This document shows, in pieces, positions 43,340-55,111 of a DNA stretch of 64,000 nt. The notes below the pieces were generated by a model, which saw only the letters and a list, made by a program, of their open reading frames with translations, was not told the DNA's origin and did not search any database. The stretch is from Nectonema munidae (taxonomy: Eukaryota > Nematomorpha > Nectonematoida > Nectonematidae), in NCBI GenBank assembly GCA_030549495.1, contig JAUIRK010000292.1, forward strand, positions 186,001 through 250,000. The letters are read 5' to 3'. How positions within the stretch are numbered: the first letter of the stretch is position 1; each line of letters starts with the position of its first letter. Made by a program: the position numbers and the translations under genes.

Positions 43340-44242
43340 ATTTCATGTATGTCATTTTTCTCAGTTTTCTTCTTTAGTCAGTTATAATATAATTATACAG
43401 ATTTATTAAATTCTGATTTGAACTAAGACTTTTACTTCCAAATGCAATGAAAGTATACTGCCTCACACAAGTATCATAAGTGCAGTTCTCAACAGAAAAA
43501 AAACTCTACACTGTCTTCTCTAAAACCCTTTTTCTTTGCTTGTTTATTAAGCTAAAAATTGAAAGAAAAAAAATCAGATTCAAAGTGTAGTAGATTTGTT
43601 TAAATGAATGCACTCATATATACCAGCGGTTCTCAAACTTATTCCTATTATTTCCCTTCCACATGAATCAATCATTTAAATTTCCTCCTTGTGGATAAAA
43701 AAATTCAATTTTCGTTATTCTAAGTGTATGCATGTGTATTTATGATTATTTATGTGTATTTGGGCAAAAAGTACCACCCCAATTTAATCTTTTGTAAAGA
43801 ATATATTTTTTTTAAAGATAACAGCTTATTTTAAAATTATAGCAGTGTAATTATTTCCCCCTTAAGATTCAAGTTTTCCACTAGGGGGAAATTTCCTCCC
43901 TTTTGAGAAACGCTGATATATATTATATATTAACGGTGTCCAAACTATGGCTTGTAAAAAGCTTAAATATCCTCAATATATACCAGTCAGACCTTTATTA
44001 TCCGAATACCTTGTTATCTGTATGAAATAACAAAATTATTGCTATAAATTTATGTACACTTTAAAATTAAATATCCAGAAACGATGTTAAAATTTCAAAG
44101 CTCAAATTTTGCAATAAAATCCTTTCAAACAAATTTTTTTTTCTCCTGTTTAAAATTGAAAAATATCTTTCTGATTTTTTATCCTTTATTAAAATACATA
44201 ATTTCATACATTTTCACAAATGTAATATTTTCTCTTTATTAG
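43340..44242. other. AT-rich DNA upstream of first visible CtIP exon
   Basis: Besides the MITE at 43624-43915, I see no earlier CtIP exon. The acceptor TTTTCTCTTTATTAG ends at 44242. Confidence 0.5.
43624..43915. mobile_element. hAT MITE (CAGCGGTTCTCAAACTT ends)
   Basis: CAGCGGTTCTCAAA at 43624 and TTTTGAGAAACGCTG ending at 43915 are inverse copies. Flanking ATATATAC and ATATATAT match at 7 of 8 positions. A TTTCCCCCTTAAG/CTAGGGGGAAATTTCC pair near the right half is a further inverted motif. Confidence 0.7.
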
Positions 44243-47200
44243 GTGCTGTATATGCCAGAAAGAAACAAAGTTTTTTAAATCAAATGAAATAAAGCTTTCA
44301 CCCGAAAATAAAATGGTTGAGTATCCAAATTCAACAACTGAATATGCCTTTTCTTCTCCAAAATTTAAAAAGACAATTCTAGTTGATACTAAACAAGATA
44401 TTGACAATAATTGTATCAACGATTTTTCATCCAATTCCAATCTCCTCAATAATTTTAGTGTATGTGATAGTGATCCAGCTCTAAGAGACTTCAAGGCCTA
44501 CCAAAGTTTCATTGGTAAAGCCAACTCTTCAAATGCTCTACCCAATGCTATTTTTGAGCAGGATATAAAGAAAGTGAGTGTGATGAAAGTTGATTCAAGG
44601 AAAGTAATTAGTTCTTGTATCAGTGAGGATGGCTTTATCAACAAAAATAAGATTAAAAAAAATGTACTCAAGTCTACTACGCAAATTTTGCCCCTTAAAA
44701 AAGGAAAAGCATTGCGACAGACGATGATATCAAAGGAAATTTTTTTGAAGCCTAAAACGACAAAACTTAAAGATTGTGAATTTAATAATGGCGGTGTGTT
44801 TTTATCCACACCCATTTCAACTAAATATCCACCTTCGAACACACCAAAAGAAGATTCCTATTCTGAATTGAAAAGTCCTTCAAAGTCACCATTTTCTGAT
44901 AACTCTAATCATGAGATGGATGGTATGAAGAAAGTAAATGAGGACGTGGTCGAGAATGGAAGTATCAGAGAAGACTCAGAAAAATTAGATTCAGGGGATT
45001 CCAAGTCAGGAACTGACCATGAAACGTGTTTTATTAATCCTTCTGAAGCTGCGCAAGTTTGCGACTCTAGCCTCCCTTTATCACCAGTCTTCCGTGATAA
45101 GGAAGGTGCGTATCAAATTTACTGCCACTGAATACTCCCTTTTATTTTTTCATTTCTAGGAGAAAATAATTCTTTGGACGTATCTCCAAGTCAAGCAAAA
45201 GTTTGTTGTATGGAGGCAAGTTATGATAGGTAAGAATTCATTTTCTCTGGAATCACCTGAATAATCACAATTTTTTCATAGTTCATAAATTTATTTAATG
45301 TGGATGTGCATAAAGATTAGCATGGCATGCATGTAGATAATTATGAATATAGAAAAATGCATGCAGCCCCTTTTCTTTCTTAGGGTGAGTAAATCTGAAG
45401 CATGTGTTTGATATATTTAGGATTGTTTTGACTTTTAATTGCGCGCAAGCTAAATTGGCACTGTCGAATTCAATGTGAGGCAAATTCTGTTCAAGGTGTA
45501 AATTATAAGAAACCCAAAAGTTTCCAACTCACTGTGTACTATAATCTTTTTTATTGCTTTGAAGACATATCTAGCTCCTCTTGGAATTAATTTTGTAATA
45601 AAAATCATTAGCGGATAATTGTATTATTATATATGTAAAATCATGATCACGTTCCAAGGACTATTATCAGAATAGTTTTTATGATATTGATACCTCTCTC
45701 CAAAATGCATTGCTATGCGGTAGTCTTTTCAGGTAAAAACGTCATAAAAAGGGGTAAAATAGTTTTTCAAAAAATAAACATGTATAGTGATTTTATTTTA
45801 GTTTGTATAAATGAAAGTTAAGCTTTGCTCATCATTCAAAATCAATATTTGAGTAGTCTTACTTTTCAACCAAAGTACAAGAAGTACCTTTCGAAGCCTT
45901 TAAAATTTTAAATACAAGTCAAATTGTTCATTGTGAACGCTGTACGAATTGTATTTAATTATATACCTTATTTATTATTTTTACGCTACTCATCAGTCAT
46001 TTCTATCTGTTTTCTGCGCACTCATCGTATCTAGGAGAATAAATGTTCTGCTTTCTGTGTAAATTTTTATGCTTATGGATCTTTGCTCTCTCGTTGTTGA
46101 GATTGATCGCATGATTAGCCCACTGCTAAAACCAATCATGATGAAAATGATTAAAGCTTCCGTTGTTTAACTTTTCTCGGAGTTATTGCTAAGAGTTCTT
46201 TAGACTCATCTTATGTCAAATCATGGCATGTAGCGTATCAAAATGTTGTATATGAATTATATACTGAATTTCCTTATCGAATCTCATAAAATCTAAGTTT
46301 TATTCTTTTCCTCATTATAAAATTGATTATTATTATTATTATAGATTAAAACTTCTTTTCAATAATTTTAGAATCAAAAGAATTTGGAATGTCCGGGATT
46401 GGTTTGTTTTCGAGATTAGTGATTTTTCCTGGTTATCATCAGTAGGCAAAATTTAATTTTATTTGGCTGATATTTTTACCTGTCTAGTTTTGATCTACAA
46501 ATTTGCTTTTAAAATATAAAACTAAAATGGAAAAGATATGATTTTAAGAAATAAAAGGAAGAGATGGACAATTTAAAATGAGTCTAAATTGAAAATCCGG
46601 GTGGATTAGACGTTGAAAGTAATGTGTTTTCAAAAATGTATTTCTTTTGATTATAGTGTTTTTTGGACATTTTGTTTTCATAAATCTCCAATGCTCTTTC
46701 GTATGTATTGTAAATTTCATGACGACTTTAATTTGCGTCATAAACAAATTTGATACATTCGGGAATCAATTTTAGAGCTGCTTCTTTATCCGCTGCAATG
46801 TTAGTACTAATTGATCAAAGCTTTGTCTTAAAATATAGTAACCATCCTTCAGTATTTTCCTACTCATGTTCCAATTCAAATTCTTAAGTGAAAAGTTTTA
46901 GCCTGTTCTTTGATTATTTCCCCACACAATTTTACGAAGCTTAAAACATTTTACCTGTAGTTTTTACAAAATACTTTCATAGTGACCGGATTAGCGATGG
47001 TGAATTGTTGTAAGTTATAATATACTTCTACAAATGTCCTATGTAAAATTCTGTATATCAACGTTTATTTATTACTAATCTCCACAAGAATCCTCAAAAG
47101 AATTTGTATATATTCTATAGATAATTTTGAAGAGATTACAATTATGGAGGCATCTAGCAACACTATACATTTGCATTGAATTTTTTTATTTTGCGTTTTC

Positions 47201-50200
47201 GAAAGAACTCTTTTACTAAAGGAGGCATCTTATTATATTTAATTTGATATAGTGTTTCAAGAATAATAATAATACTATAATATATTTTGATTTATAGATT
47301 TTTTTTTGATAAAATAAGCCTTAAAACTGGTGTATAAAAATTAAATAGTTACAATATATCTCTAAAGCTCAAGAATTACAGAATCTTCTTTTTTTGCGAA
47401 AGTGATAAGGAGATATTTTTTGAATGTGAAATTACTCTTTAATTTCAATGTATCTTCATTATTACTTAATTAAAGGAATACCTTCACGTAAACGACGAGT
47501 TAGTTGTTTTCCATTGTACTACCATGTGTGTAAGATGAAGGAATAAACAAATAAATTAATACTACTTAAGGTGGGGTTCACCCACTGTGTAGGAAGGCCG
47601 GCATTTTTTAAGCCCAGAGAAGCCATATGTTTGTATACCACCTCAACATAAGAGCTAACAAAGGCAAAAATAAAATGGTATTAAATGTTTGCTATAAAAT
47701 AGTTGCAAATTTTATTTCACTTTAAAAAAATAAACATATTATAAGCAAAGCTATTTATTTTTCAGACTTGTTCTATAAAACCTGTTTGGACAATCAAGGT
47801 CAAAGATTGAATAATCTTAATTCCAAAAATTTTATTAGATTTAACCTAAATGCTCAAAAATATTTAATGTCTAAAAATATTGCGTCTTGAAAAAGATTAG
47901 TGGTTCTATGCAACCCTAAGGCTTTTCTAGTGTTAAATCCTCGTGTCTCCAAAGTGCTGTTTTTTGTAATAAAATTGTTGAAATATGAACGAGAGACTAC
48001 CATCTCTCTTTTTTCACTATATATTAAATGGTGAATATCTTTACTCATTTTGCTTTAATGATTGTTATATAGTTGAATTTTGCAGAAAATATTTCTAATC
48101 CAGCTTTGAAGTTTTGGAAATTTAGTATAAATTCTTGTATTGCATCTGAAAAGTGCAATTACTAGTGTAAGCCCCAGTTTGAATGAAAAATGAAAATAAC
48201 TTGCTTTATGGGTCATAATGAAAACATCCTATTTTCTGGTATTCTCTTCAAGTACTTACTAACTGAAGATATTTAACATTTGTATAAGGGGTTCACACCT
48301 GGAAAGATGTAAGTCCTATGTTGATAACTGAAATTTTCTGATTCTGTCCCTCACAAAACTTATTTTATTTCATTAAAAAATTTCAGAGTTCCATCTAACA
48401 AAGCTCCCGAACCAAAATATGCCTACGAAGAAGACGATGTAGAGCGAAAGAAGTCTAAGCGCAAACAACTCAAGCCTTACGCCTGTAAGCAATGCAAAGA
48501 TGTGAGTGATGTTTTGTTCACGTTCTTCTCTGCTGTAAAGTATAGGTATATTTATTCCGAAAGAGAGCCACTCTTCTCGTACTGGTGAGCTTTTTGCAAA
48601 CTTATGCATGTTCGGGGAAGCAATTTAGTAACGTATCGATGATAAGTTAGTGCATCGTATACTAGAAGAACCTTTCAGATGCCTTCGTAAAAATTGTTGG
48701 CAAATGTTTTTAATGATACCAAAAGGAGTTTCTCCGTTATCTTTCATAATATAACTCCTTTTCTCTTTGGTACAATTTTTAATTATGAAAATGTGTAATT
48801 AAACAACCTGATATACATAGATATTATATCTTGAGCTATTTCCTTATTTACTTCTCGATTGATAGAAATGGGAACAAGAAGTTATTTTTGACACAAGAGC
48901 CTAAAAGGAGAAACCAGTTATCGATTGTATCTTCTTCGCTTGATTACTCATACTAATATAAATAACATTTGTTACCATAAATTTTTTAAAACCGTAATTA
49001 CTACAACACTGAAGGTTTTGTTGCGCAAACGCTTGATGGTATCAGTTGAAGGCAAGTTCTGAATCATCGAACTTCTCAGCCTTGGCAAGAAAGCAGGAAA
49101 TTTTTTCCGAGAATACGGTATTCCTAAAAGCAGCATATCAACTTTCAGAGCAAAGAAAAAGAGTTGCGGGAGATCGTACACAAGTGCCATCAACAGGATG
49201 TGTAATGAACCGCGAGAATACCCATTCAGTTTGCATACTTTAACCTTGGTTTGTATGTCTACAGGTGGTTTCTTTCATTTGCATCGTGGGATTAGGTTTG
49301 CACTTGCAGTGTAACGGCTGTAGATAGCGCTGGTGAATTTGCACGCAACGATATTCGCATAGCACTTGTAGGTGTTTGGCATAGCGCTAACTTTGTTTGC
49401 ATAGTACAATCTTCCGCCCTTAAAGTATGAAACGAACTGGAGGATGTCGTATTCGAGAAGATCTAAGTTGGGATGAATCTTGTGTATTTTTGAAACTGGT
49501 CTCAGTTTTGTCCTTTTCTGGCTCAGCCGGGAAGGTTCCTATGCTGATGCTCCCTCCAGGCTTAAAAGAACATGTTGTTGTTGTTAGCCCCTAGATTATA
49601 CTATCTTTATATGAGTATAATCTATCAGTTCAAAACAAAGCTTTGTTTAAACTGAGAGAGTATTTCCATAAAAGCAAATACTCTCAGGGAAAAGTGTAGA
49701 ATTTTGTTACACTTTCGCAGCAGCAGCGATAAACCAATGTAAATTCAGCCAACCCGCAAAAATCTACCATAAGATACTGCTGGCTTTTTGCAGGGCTTAA
49801 AAGAACATCATTTATACGAGAAGCTAGGTCACTAGTATTGACTGTTACTTCATATCGGTTCGGAAAACATACATAAGCATAATTGGGGTTAGCATCAAAT
49901 TAGTTCTACATTTTCTACAGTTGACTCGTTTTTACTTGAAATGGGTGAACGCCTTAGCCAAACAGATCCTGGGTGAAGTAACAATGAGGGTATAGAACTA
50001 CCAAAAAATGAGCACCTATAGTAAACAAAAAACATTCGTGCGGAGTTTTGTTTGTTGCGGAACATAGAAGAGTGCGAATAGAATCCAAAACGTTATGAAG
50101 AACTTCTCCCCAATGCTTTGTTTCAAGGCTCAGTGTTTTGAGTCGTAATTAAATGCCTTTCCAAATGGTTTTGTAGCGTTCGCATTGGGCGTTGTCTTGT

Positions 50201-53200
50201 GGGTGATAACGACTAGTTCGGCTGGTTGCAATTCCTTTGTTTATCAGGAATTCGCGTAGTTCGCCTGACATGAACAAGGAGCCTCTATCCATGTGAACAT
50301 ACACAGAGACGACAAATAACTGAAAGAGTTGTGTTAAACATTTTATCACCGTTGAAGATTTAGTATTCGATACCGCGAATGTGAAAGAAAAATGACTATA
50401 CTCGTCTATTACCGTGAGAATATAAGCATTGCTGCCTATACATGTTGCGAGTGGCCCTTTGAAATCTATAGTCGATTCCATGGTTTTAACGCTTTTATAA
50501 GTTCTCCTTTTGTTCGTTCAAAAAAACGAAGTTTGCTTTTAGCATAAGTTGGACACGAAGAAGCCATATTTTTGGTCTCTTCTATTGAGAACGGAAGATT
50601 CTGCGACGTAACAAGATATGCCATACGCGTTATTCCCGGATGACAAAAGGAGTTGTGTTTTTTGAATAAGTCTTCTTTAGACATTGCTCTACAGCAAAGT
50701 GGCTTTCTAAAAAAAGTTCCTGTTCCAAGATTTTGGCCCCTTGGTGGTATTTAATGTCAAAAACATACTGAGAAAGTTCTATTCTCCAATTAAGAAGTTT
50801 TTTGTTTTTGATCTTACTTGCCTTTTTTGTGTCAAACATGAAAGTTATTGACCTTTGGTCTATAATTAGTGTAAATTTTCTCCCCAGAAGGTAATTGAAC
50901 CAATGGCTTATTGCTTCTACTATGGCGCTTGCTTCTTCCTTGTAATGTTTTGGAGAAGATGTCTGTTGTGCTGTTTGAGTGTTGCAGCTATTGAAAGTTT
51001 GCGCTCAGAGTTTGTTGAATTTCTTTGAAAGCCTTGATTCCTGTCTCGGTGAGTGGAAATTTCTCAGTTTGCGCTAGTGGTTTTACCTTTCCTGAGTAGT
51101 TTTACTCTTTCTAGTACTTTTTTATTTTCTGATGGAGAAGGTCAAGTAGTGGTCGCACACGTTCGGAAACTGGATTGAGTACTTCTTTTTCAATACGATA
51201 CCCAAGCAACTTTAAAGAATCCGTAGAGAACATACACTTTTCTTTGTTGAACATCAAGTTGTGTTGTTTGGGTGCTTCTAGAAAGCCAGAAAGGTTGCTA
51301 TCGTGCTCTTTTATGTTGATTCCACGCGCAGTGATATTATCTAAGTATGCAAATGTACCAGTACATTTATACTTGAGGATTATGTCGCTGATCATTCTTT
51401 GAAAAACGGGAACTGCGTTTGTAGGTCCGAAAAGTATGCGGTTAAATTTGTATACTTTCCCCATTCTTTCAAACGCTGTGAAACACTTTTATTCAAGACG
51501 TAAAGGAACCTGGTGGTAAGCTGACTTAAGATCTAGAGTCGTGAAAAATGAGTATCTTGCAACTTCGTTCACAATATCTTGTATCTTTGGTAATCGATGT
51601 GCTTCTAGAACTGTGAACATGTTCACTGTTTGGCTATAATCTATCGCCATTCTTCCTTTTTTCCACTGTGTGTCACCACTATCTGTGCTCTCCAAGGTGA
51701 TGTACTATGTTCGATAATTCCTTCCCCCAAAAGTTTTTGTATCTGTTGTTTTATGAACTTTGCATCATCAAAAGAGTAATGTCGTGATTTGGTTGTTATA
51801 GAATGACATTTCTTTGAGAGGTTTTGAAAAAGTTGAGGTGATTCTACTTTCATCAATTCCAACAATCCAAGTACCAATGAAATTTTGCACCACCATATTT
51901 AATTTCTATGCTTCTGTGTATTTGGAAAAATTCTTCTCCAAGAACAACATCAGCTATAAGGTCTTTGAGGACAGGTAGTCGAATATTTGTATAGGATGTG
52001 TTGTTCAGTACTACTTCTGCTTAACAATATCCAATCACTTGAGGGTGTGACAGATCTACAAGTTCCACTCTCTCTTTACTTTTTATTAATGTTACTTTGA
52101 TTCTTTTTGAGTAGCTTTCTTTTATAAAGTTAGTTGAAGAGCTTGTGTCGATTAGTTAGGATAGAAGATACAAATCCTGTTGTTGAAGACTTGGTCAAGC
52201 CTCTTAACTTTATGCAAGAAGATGCGTGTTTTACGTTACTACTTCTACAAACACTTGCAAAGTGCTTCAAGTTCCTACATTTATAACACTTTTCATTCTT
52301 TGCGAGACAATTCTTCTTGCTGAAGCTCCAATGTCGCACTTTCCAAAAGCCTTTATCTTATGTAGTTATCGCTTAGACAACTTATAAACTCATCACGTAT
52401 ACATTCTTGACGGTAAAGTTCGGCAGAAACCGCTTTGTAAGTGCAGTCTTTACTAACACTTTGTAGTTTTTGAAAGAATTCGTCGACGGACTGTCCTGGG
52501 CTTTGCTTTGCTTGGTTGAGGCTAAAACAAACCTAGAAAAAATTTCATTCTTTGTCTTGATGTAGAGCTTGTTCAATGTTGTGATGTCATCAGAATAATC
52601 TTTAGCATCCACGATGTATTTCTAGACCACTGGGGAGATATAGTTCTCTAGGAGACGCAACTTTCCATCCTCATACAAAGACAAACATTATCGAGTAACT
52701 CTCATGAGATTACTAAAAAAACAAGTCTTCAAAGAACTCTACAACGCGCTAAAAAACCTTCGATGTTGCTCCAAGTTTACCAAATAAATTAGAATTTGAA
52801 ATTCCTGATAGATATCGCGCAATCCTTTTGTTTGTTTTTGATATTCATGAGTCAGGGAGATTTCTTTTATTTGGTGATGGTGAACAAATTTCTGCTTTGT
52901 CCAGTGCAAATATTTGTTTTGCACATGGAACATTCAATGTTGTACCCTCTATATTTTTTCAATTATATACACTACATTTTCATTTTGGAGGAGGTCGTAA
53001 TCCAGCTGCAATATACGCACTAAAAAACAGAAATACTTATAGAAGAATGGTAGCTGCTATTCAAGGAATAGTACCGGAAGCAAATCCAGAAATGGCATCA
53101 ATGACTGAGTTTCAATGCGCATATCCATATACAGAAATTAAAGACTATTTTTTCATCTTTCTTAAAGCGTGTACAAAAAACTTATTCCATTGGGAATCAA

Positions 53201-54284
53201 AATACTGTGTTTACCCACTCTCTTTCTTTAGCTCCTATCTGTTCTGTAGAAGAAGCATTTGATACTTTAGCAAAAATTATCCCTGAACATGAGCAAATGG
53301 GTGAGCTTTTGACGTATTTTGAACACACGTATATTCGGGGAAGATATAGAAGAAATGCAACAACAAGAAATCCACTATTTCCAATGAAAAAAATGGAACC
53401 CTTTTAAAATGCAGTAGAAGGAATTGCTCGAACTACAAAAGCAGTATAAGGTTGGCACCATGCTTTTCAATTTTTATTTCAATGTAGTCTCGAAAATATG
53501 GACATTTTTAGATGGCTTAGTCCAAGATATTTCGCTCCACCTTTTCCAAATAAAAAAATACTCATTCATCCAACAAATTATTAGTCAGTTCGGTCAATCT
53601 GATGTTATTTCATATCTTAAAGCCGTTCAATATTCTGCATGTAAGTAGTTTCAAAAAAACCATTCTCAAATTTCTAATTCACACATAGCGATAAATTTAA
53701 ACGAAAAAAATGCATCACTGCCATACTATTGCGGTTCTCATATATCCAGGTGTCTAAAAATAGAATATTAAAATTATTTTGATAAATTTTTTGTATATAA
53801 GTTTTGATGTATGTTGGTTGTTAAAACTCCCAACTTTTGTTATGCTTATAGATTTATTTACTCTACATAATTTACGAGAGCTGAAATTTTGACAATTATG
53901 ATTCGGAACTAAAATGTAATGAAATCTTAACATCACTGTATAATTGTAACACAGCGTTCTACACATCATTCGTCTGTAATAACGCGTCTTGTTTTCCAGT
54001 ACTTTGAGTATAAGAAGAAACATTGTGGCGATTTGAGTGATAGCAACGAGGAGAAGTTTCTGAAGGGTTGCAAGCATCGCAGTAAGTATGCTCCACCCGA
54101 CACACCAGAAAACTTTTGGAATATAGGCATGCCAGACACACAGGAGTGCAAGCGTAGAGGTAATTCAAGATAGCCATTCTTCTTCACCTTCTATCGCTCA
54201 TTCTACCAATTCTTAGGCTACATCCAAGATACCCAGCATGGAGTTCGCCTCAAACTAAAAAGTCGCACGCTTCGAAAGTTATAG
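44243..54284 (+). CDS. CtIP: CtIP/RBBP8 (Sae2-like) DNA-end resection factor, C-terminal exons
   Basis: Five exons with agreeing phases: 44243-45105, 45160-45229, 48387-48501, 54000-54159 and 54217-54284. Exon 1 encodes about 290 largely disordered residues, rich in Ser, Lys and SP/TP sites. The last three carry the conserved Sae2/CtIP C-terminus: ERKKSKRKQLKPYACKQCKD, then CGDLSDSNEEKFLKGCKHRS and KYAPPDTPENFWNIGMPDTQ, ending ECKRRGYIQDTQ and a short tail, stop at 54282-54284. In family members this domain binds DNA and stimulates MRE11 nuclease during double-strand-break resection. The TP in DTPENFW corresponds to the CDK site needed for resection, and TQ to a damage-kinase site; both are kept. 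The N-terminal tetramerisation coiled coil should be upstream; exon 1 needs a partner exon ending after two codon bases. If the 54159 donor is not used, the frame would stop early at 54175. Confidence 0.92.
45230..48386. other. CtIP intron, AT-rich, no element recognised
   Basis: The donor GTAAGAATT begins at 45230 and the acceptor AAAAAATTTCAG ends at 48386. Short frames inside have no family motif. Confidence 0.6.
49015..49165 (+). pseudogene. Pogo-type (CENP-B/psq) helix-turn-helix fragment
   Basis: Plus-strand reading gives RKRLMVSVEGKF, a stop, then IIELLSLGKKAGNFFREYGI and PKSSISTFRAKKK. This matches the psq/CENP-B N-terminal HTH (EKLxIIxLLxxGKKxxxIAxEYGIPKSTIS). Only this piece is present, within the CtIP intron; no termini were found. 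Confidence 0.65.
49559..49808 (-). mobile_element. Short retroposon (SINE-like) with 15-bp target duplication
   Basis: GGCTTAAAAGAACAT occurs at 49559-49573 and 49794-49808, enclosing 220 bp. On the minus strand the insert ends in GCTAACAACAACAAC, a (AAC)n tail. A long direct repeat plus a simple-repeat tail is the signature of LINE-driven retroposition. The body contains hairpin-like pairs (AGATTATACT and AGTATAATCT; CTCTCAGTTTAAACAAAGC). It is unlike the tRNA SINEs elsewhere in the window. It lies in the CtIP intron, just beyond the integrase end of the gypsy fossil. Confidence 0.7.
50130..52740 (-). mobile_element. Ty3/gypsy LTR retrotransposon fossil
   Basis: Minus-strand remains, in element order: gag with a zinc knuckle (KCYKCRNLKHFASVC), a protease region, reverse transcriptase, RNase H, and integrase with its zinc-binding and core regions. 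The order protease-RT-RNase H-integrase places it in Ty3/gypsy. It is clearly broken, with at least half a dozen breaks, and looks old. No paired LTRs could be recognised. The gag end abuts a MULE fragment in opposite orientation. It lies in the intron between CtIP exons 48387-48501 and 54000-54159, antisense to that gene. Confidence 0.85.
52690..53645 (+). pseudogene. MULE (Mutator-like) transposase fragment
   Basis: Plus-strand frames read, in order, SLQRTLQRAK (near 52735), LLFGDGEQISALSS, FAHGTFNVVPSIFFQLYTLH, NPAAIYALKNRNTYRRMV and FQCAYPYTEIK, then in another frame SVEEAFDTLAKIIPEHEQMG, LLTYFEHTYIRGRYR and NPLFPMKKMEPF. This is the core of the MULE transposase type often paired with FLYWCH fingers, including the DGTF-like block (here HGTF, the expected catalytic Asp is replaced). 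Frames change at least twice and the C-terminal part degrades after 53450. No finger domain or terminal repeats were found. Confidence 0.8.
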
Positions 54285-54356
54285 TGGAGAGAAGTTTCTT
54301 ATAACAGAGATTGGAAGCATTACAAAGTTCTGCTAATTTATTTTACCATCGTTTTA

Positions 54357-54362
54357 AATAAA
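54357..54362 (+). terminator. AATAAA polyadenylation signal of CtIP
   Basis: Canonical hexamer about 73 bp after the CtIP stop; position fits a short 3' UTR. Confidence 0.55.
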
Positions 54363-55111
54363 CGCGTTATACTTACGGCTAAGCTATTTTGCTGTTCACT
54401 ACCTATACTTTTTCTTGTATCTTTTATTTCAGCGTATATATTACAAGATTTATTTGAGACATGTAGATTAAAAAGAAATGATTATAAAAGATATTTCACT
54501 TAACAAGTTTCAATCAATCGTTTAATAGGAAATACATAAACAACCAATCAGATTTATTATAACCCAGAAGGATGAAGACACACAAAGGGATACAAAAGGG
54601 ATCGAATGGATATATCTTATAACAATTTTATCTTTTCTAACGATGTACCAAACAAAAACCAAATCCTTTTGAATGAATTATATGCTATAAAAGTTAACAA
54701 GTAAAGTAGGAGATAATAGTGTTTGCTTAGTGTAATCAATTTCCACTTTCTATGAGTTCTTATTTCCTAAATTGACTATTTCGTACCTATGCGTTAAAAA
54801 CGAAACGTCCAAAATTGTTACTATTCGTCTTAGGTACGAAATGTCGTGCACCATTTTTTATTGTATAACAAATCTTTAAGTTATATACAAGAATAACTCG
54901 CTTAGCGCGACTATGCGCATTTCGCTATAATACGCGTTGCAAATTGAGCAATCGGTTTCCTTCACTAAGCATTTATTCACTTTAGTACGAATCTTGCTAA
55001 TTGTTAGGCTTTGCTATGAGCTTCATTATTTATCCTGCAATAGTTATAAGCACCTTTTCATAGATCTCCAAAAGACACAAAAATCCAGTCAAGAGATGTA
55101 CACAAATCAAT
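54363..55111. other. AT-rich spacer, possible pogo terminus near 54895
   Basis: ACTCGCTTAGCGCGACTATG near 54896 resembles the termini of pogo-type elements, but no partner end or frame supports an element. Nothing else seen. Confidence 0.35.

Noticed and set aside
45295-45483. Minus-strand frame in CtIP intron
   Set aside because: No motif; ordinary AT-rich intron.
52828-53262. 144-residue plus frame as an independent gene
   Set aside because: It carries MULE transposase core motifs and breaks before the end of the domain.
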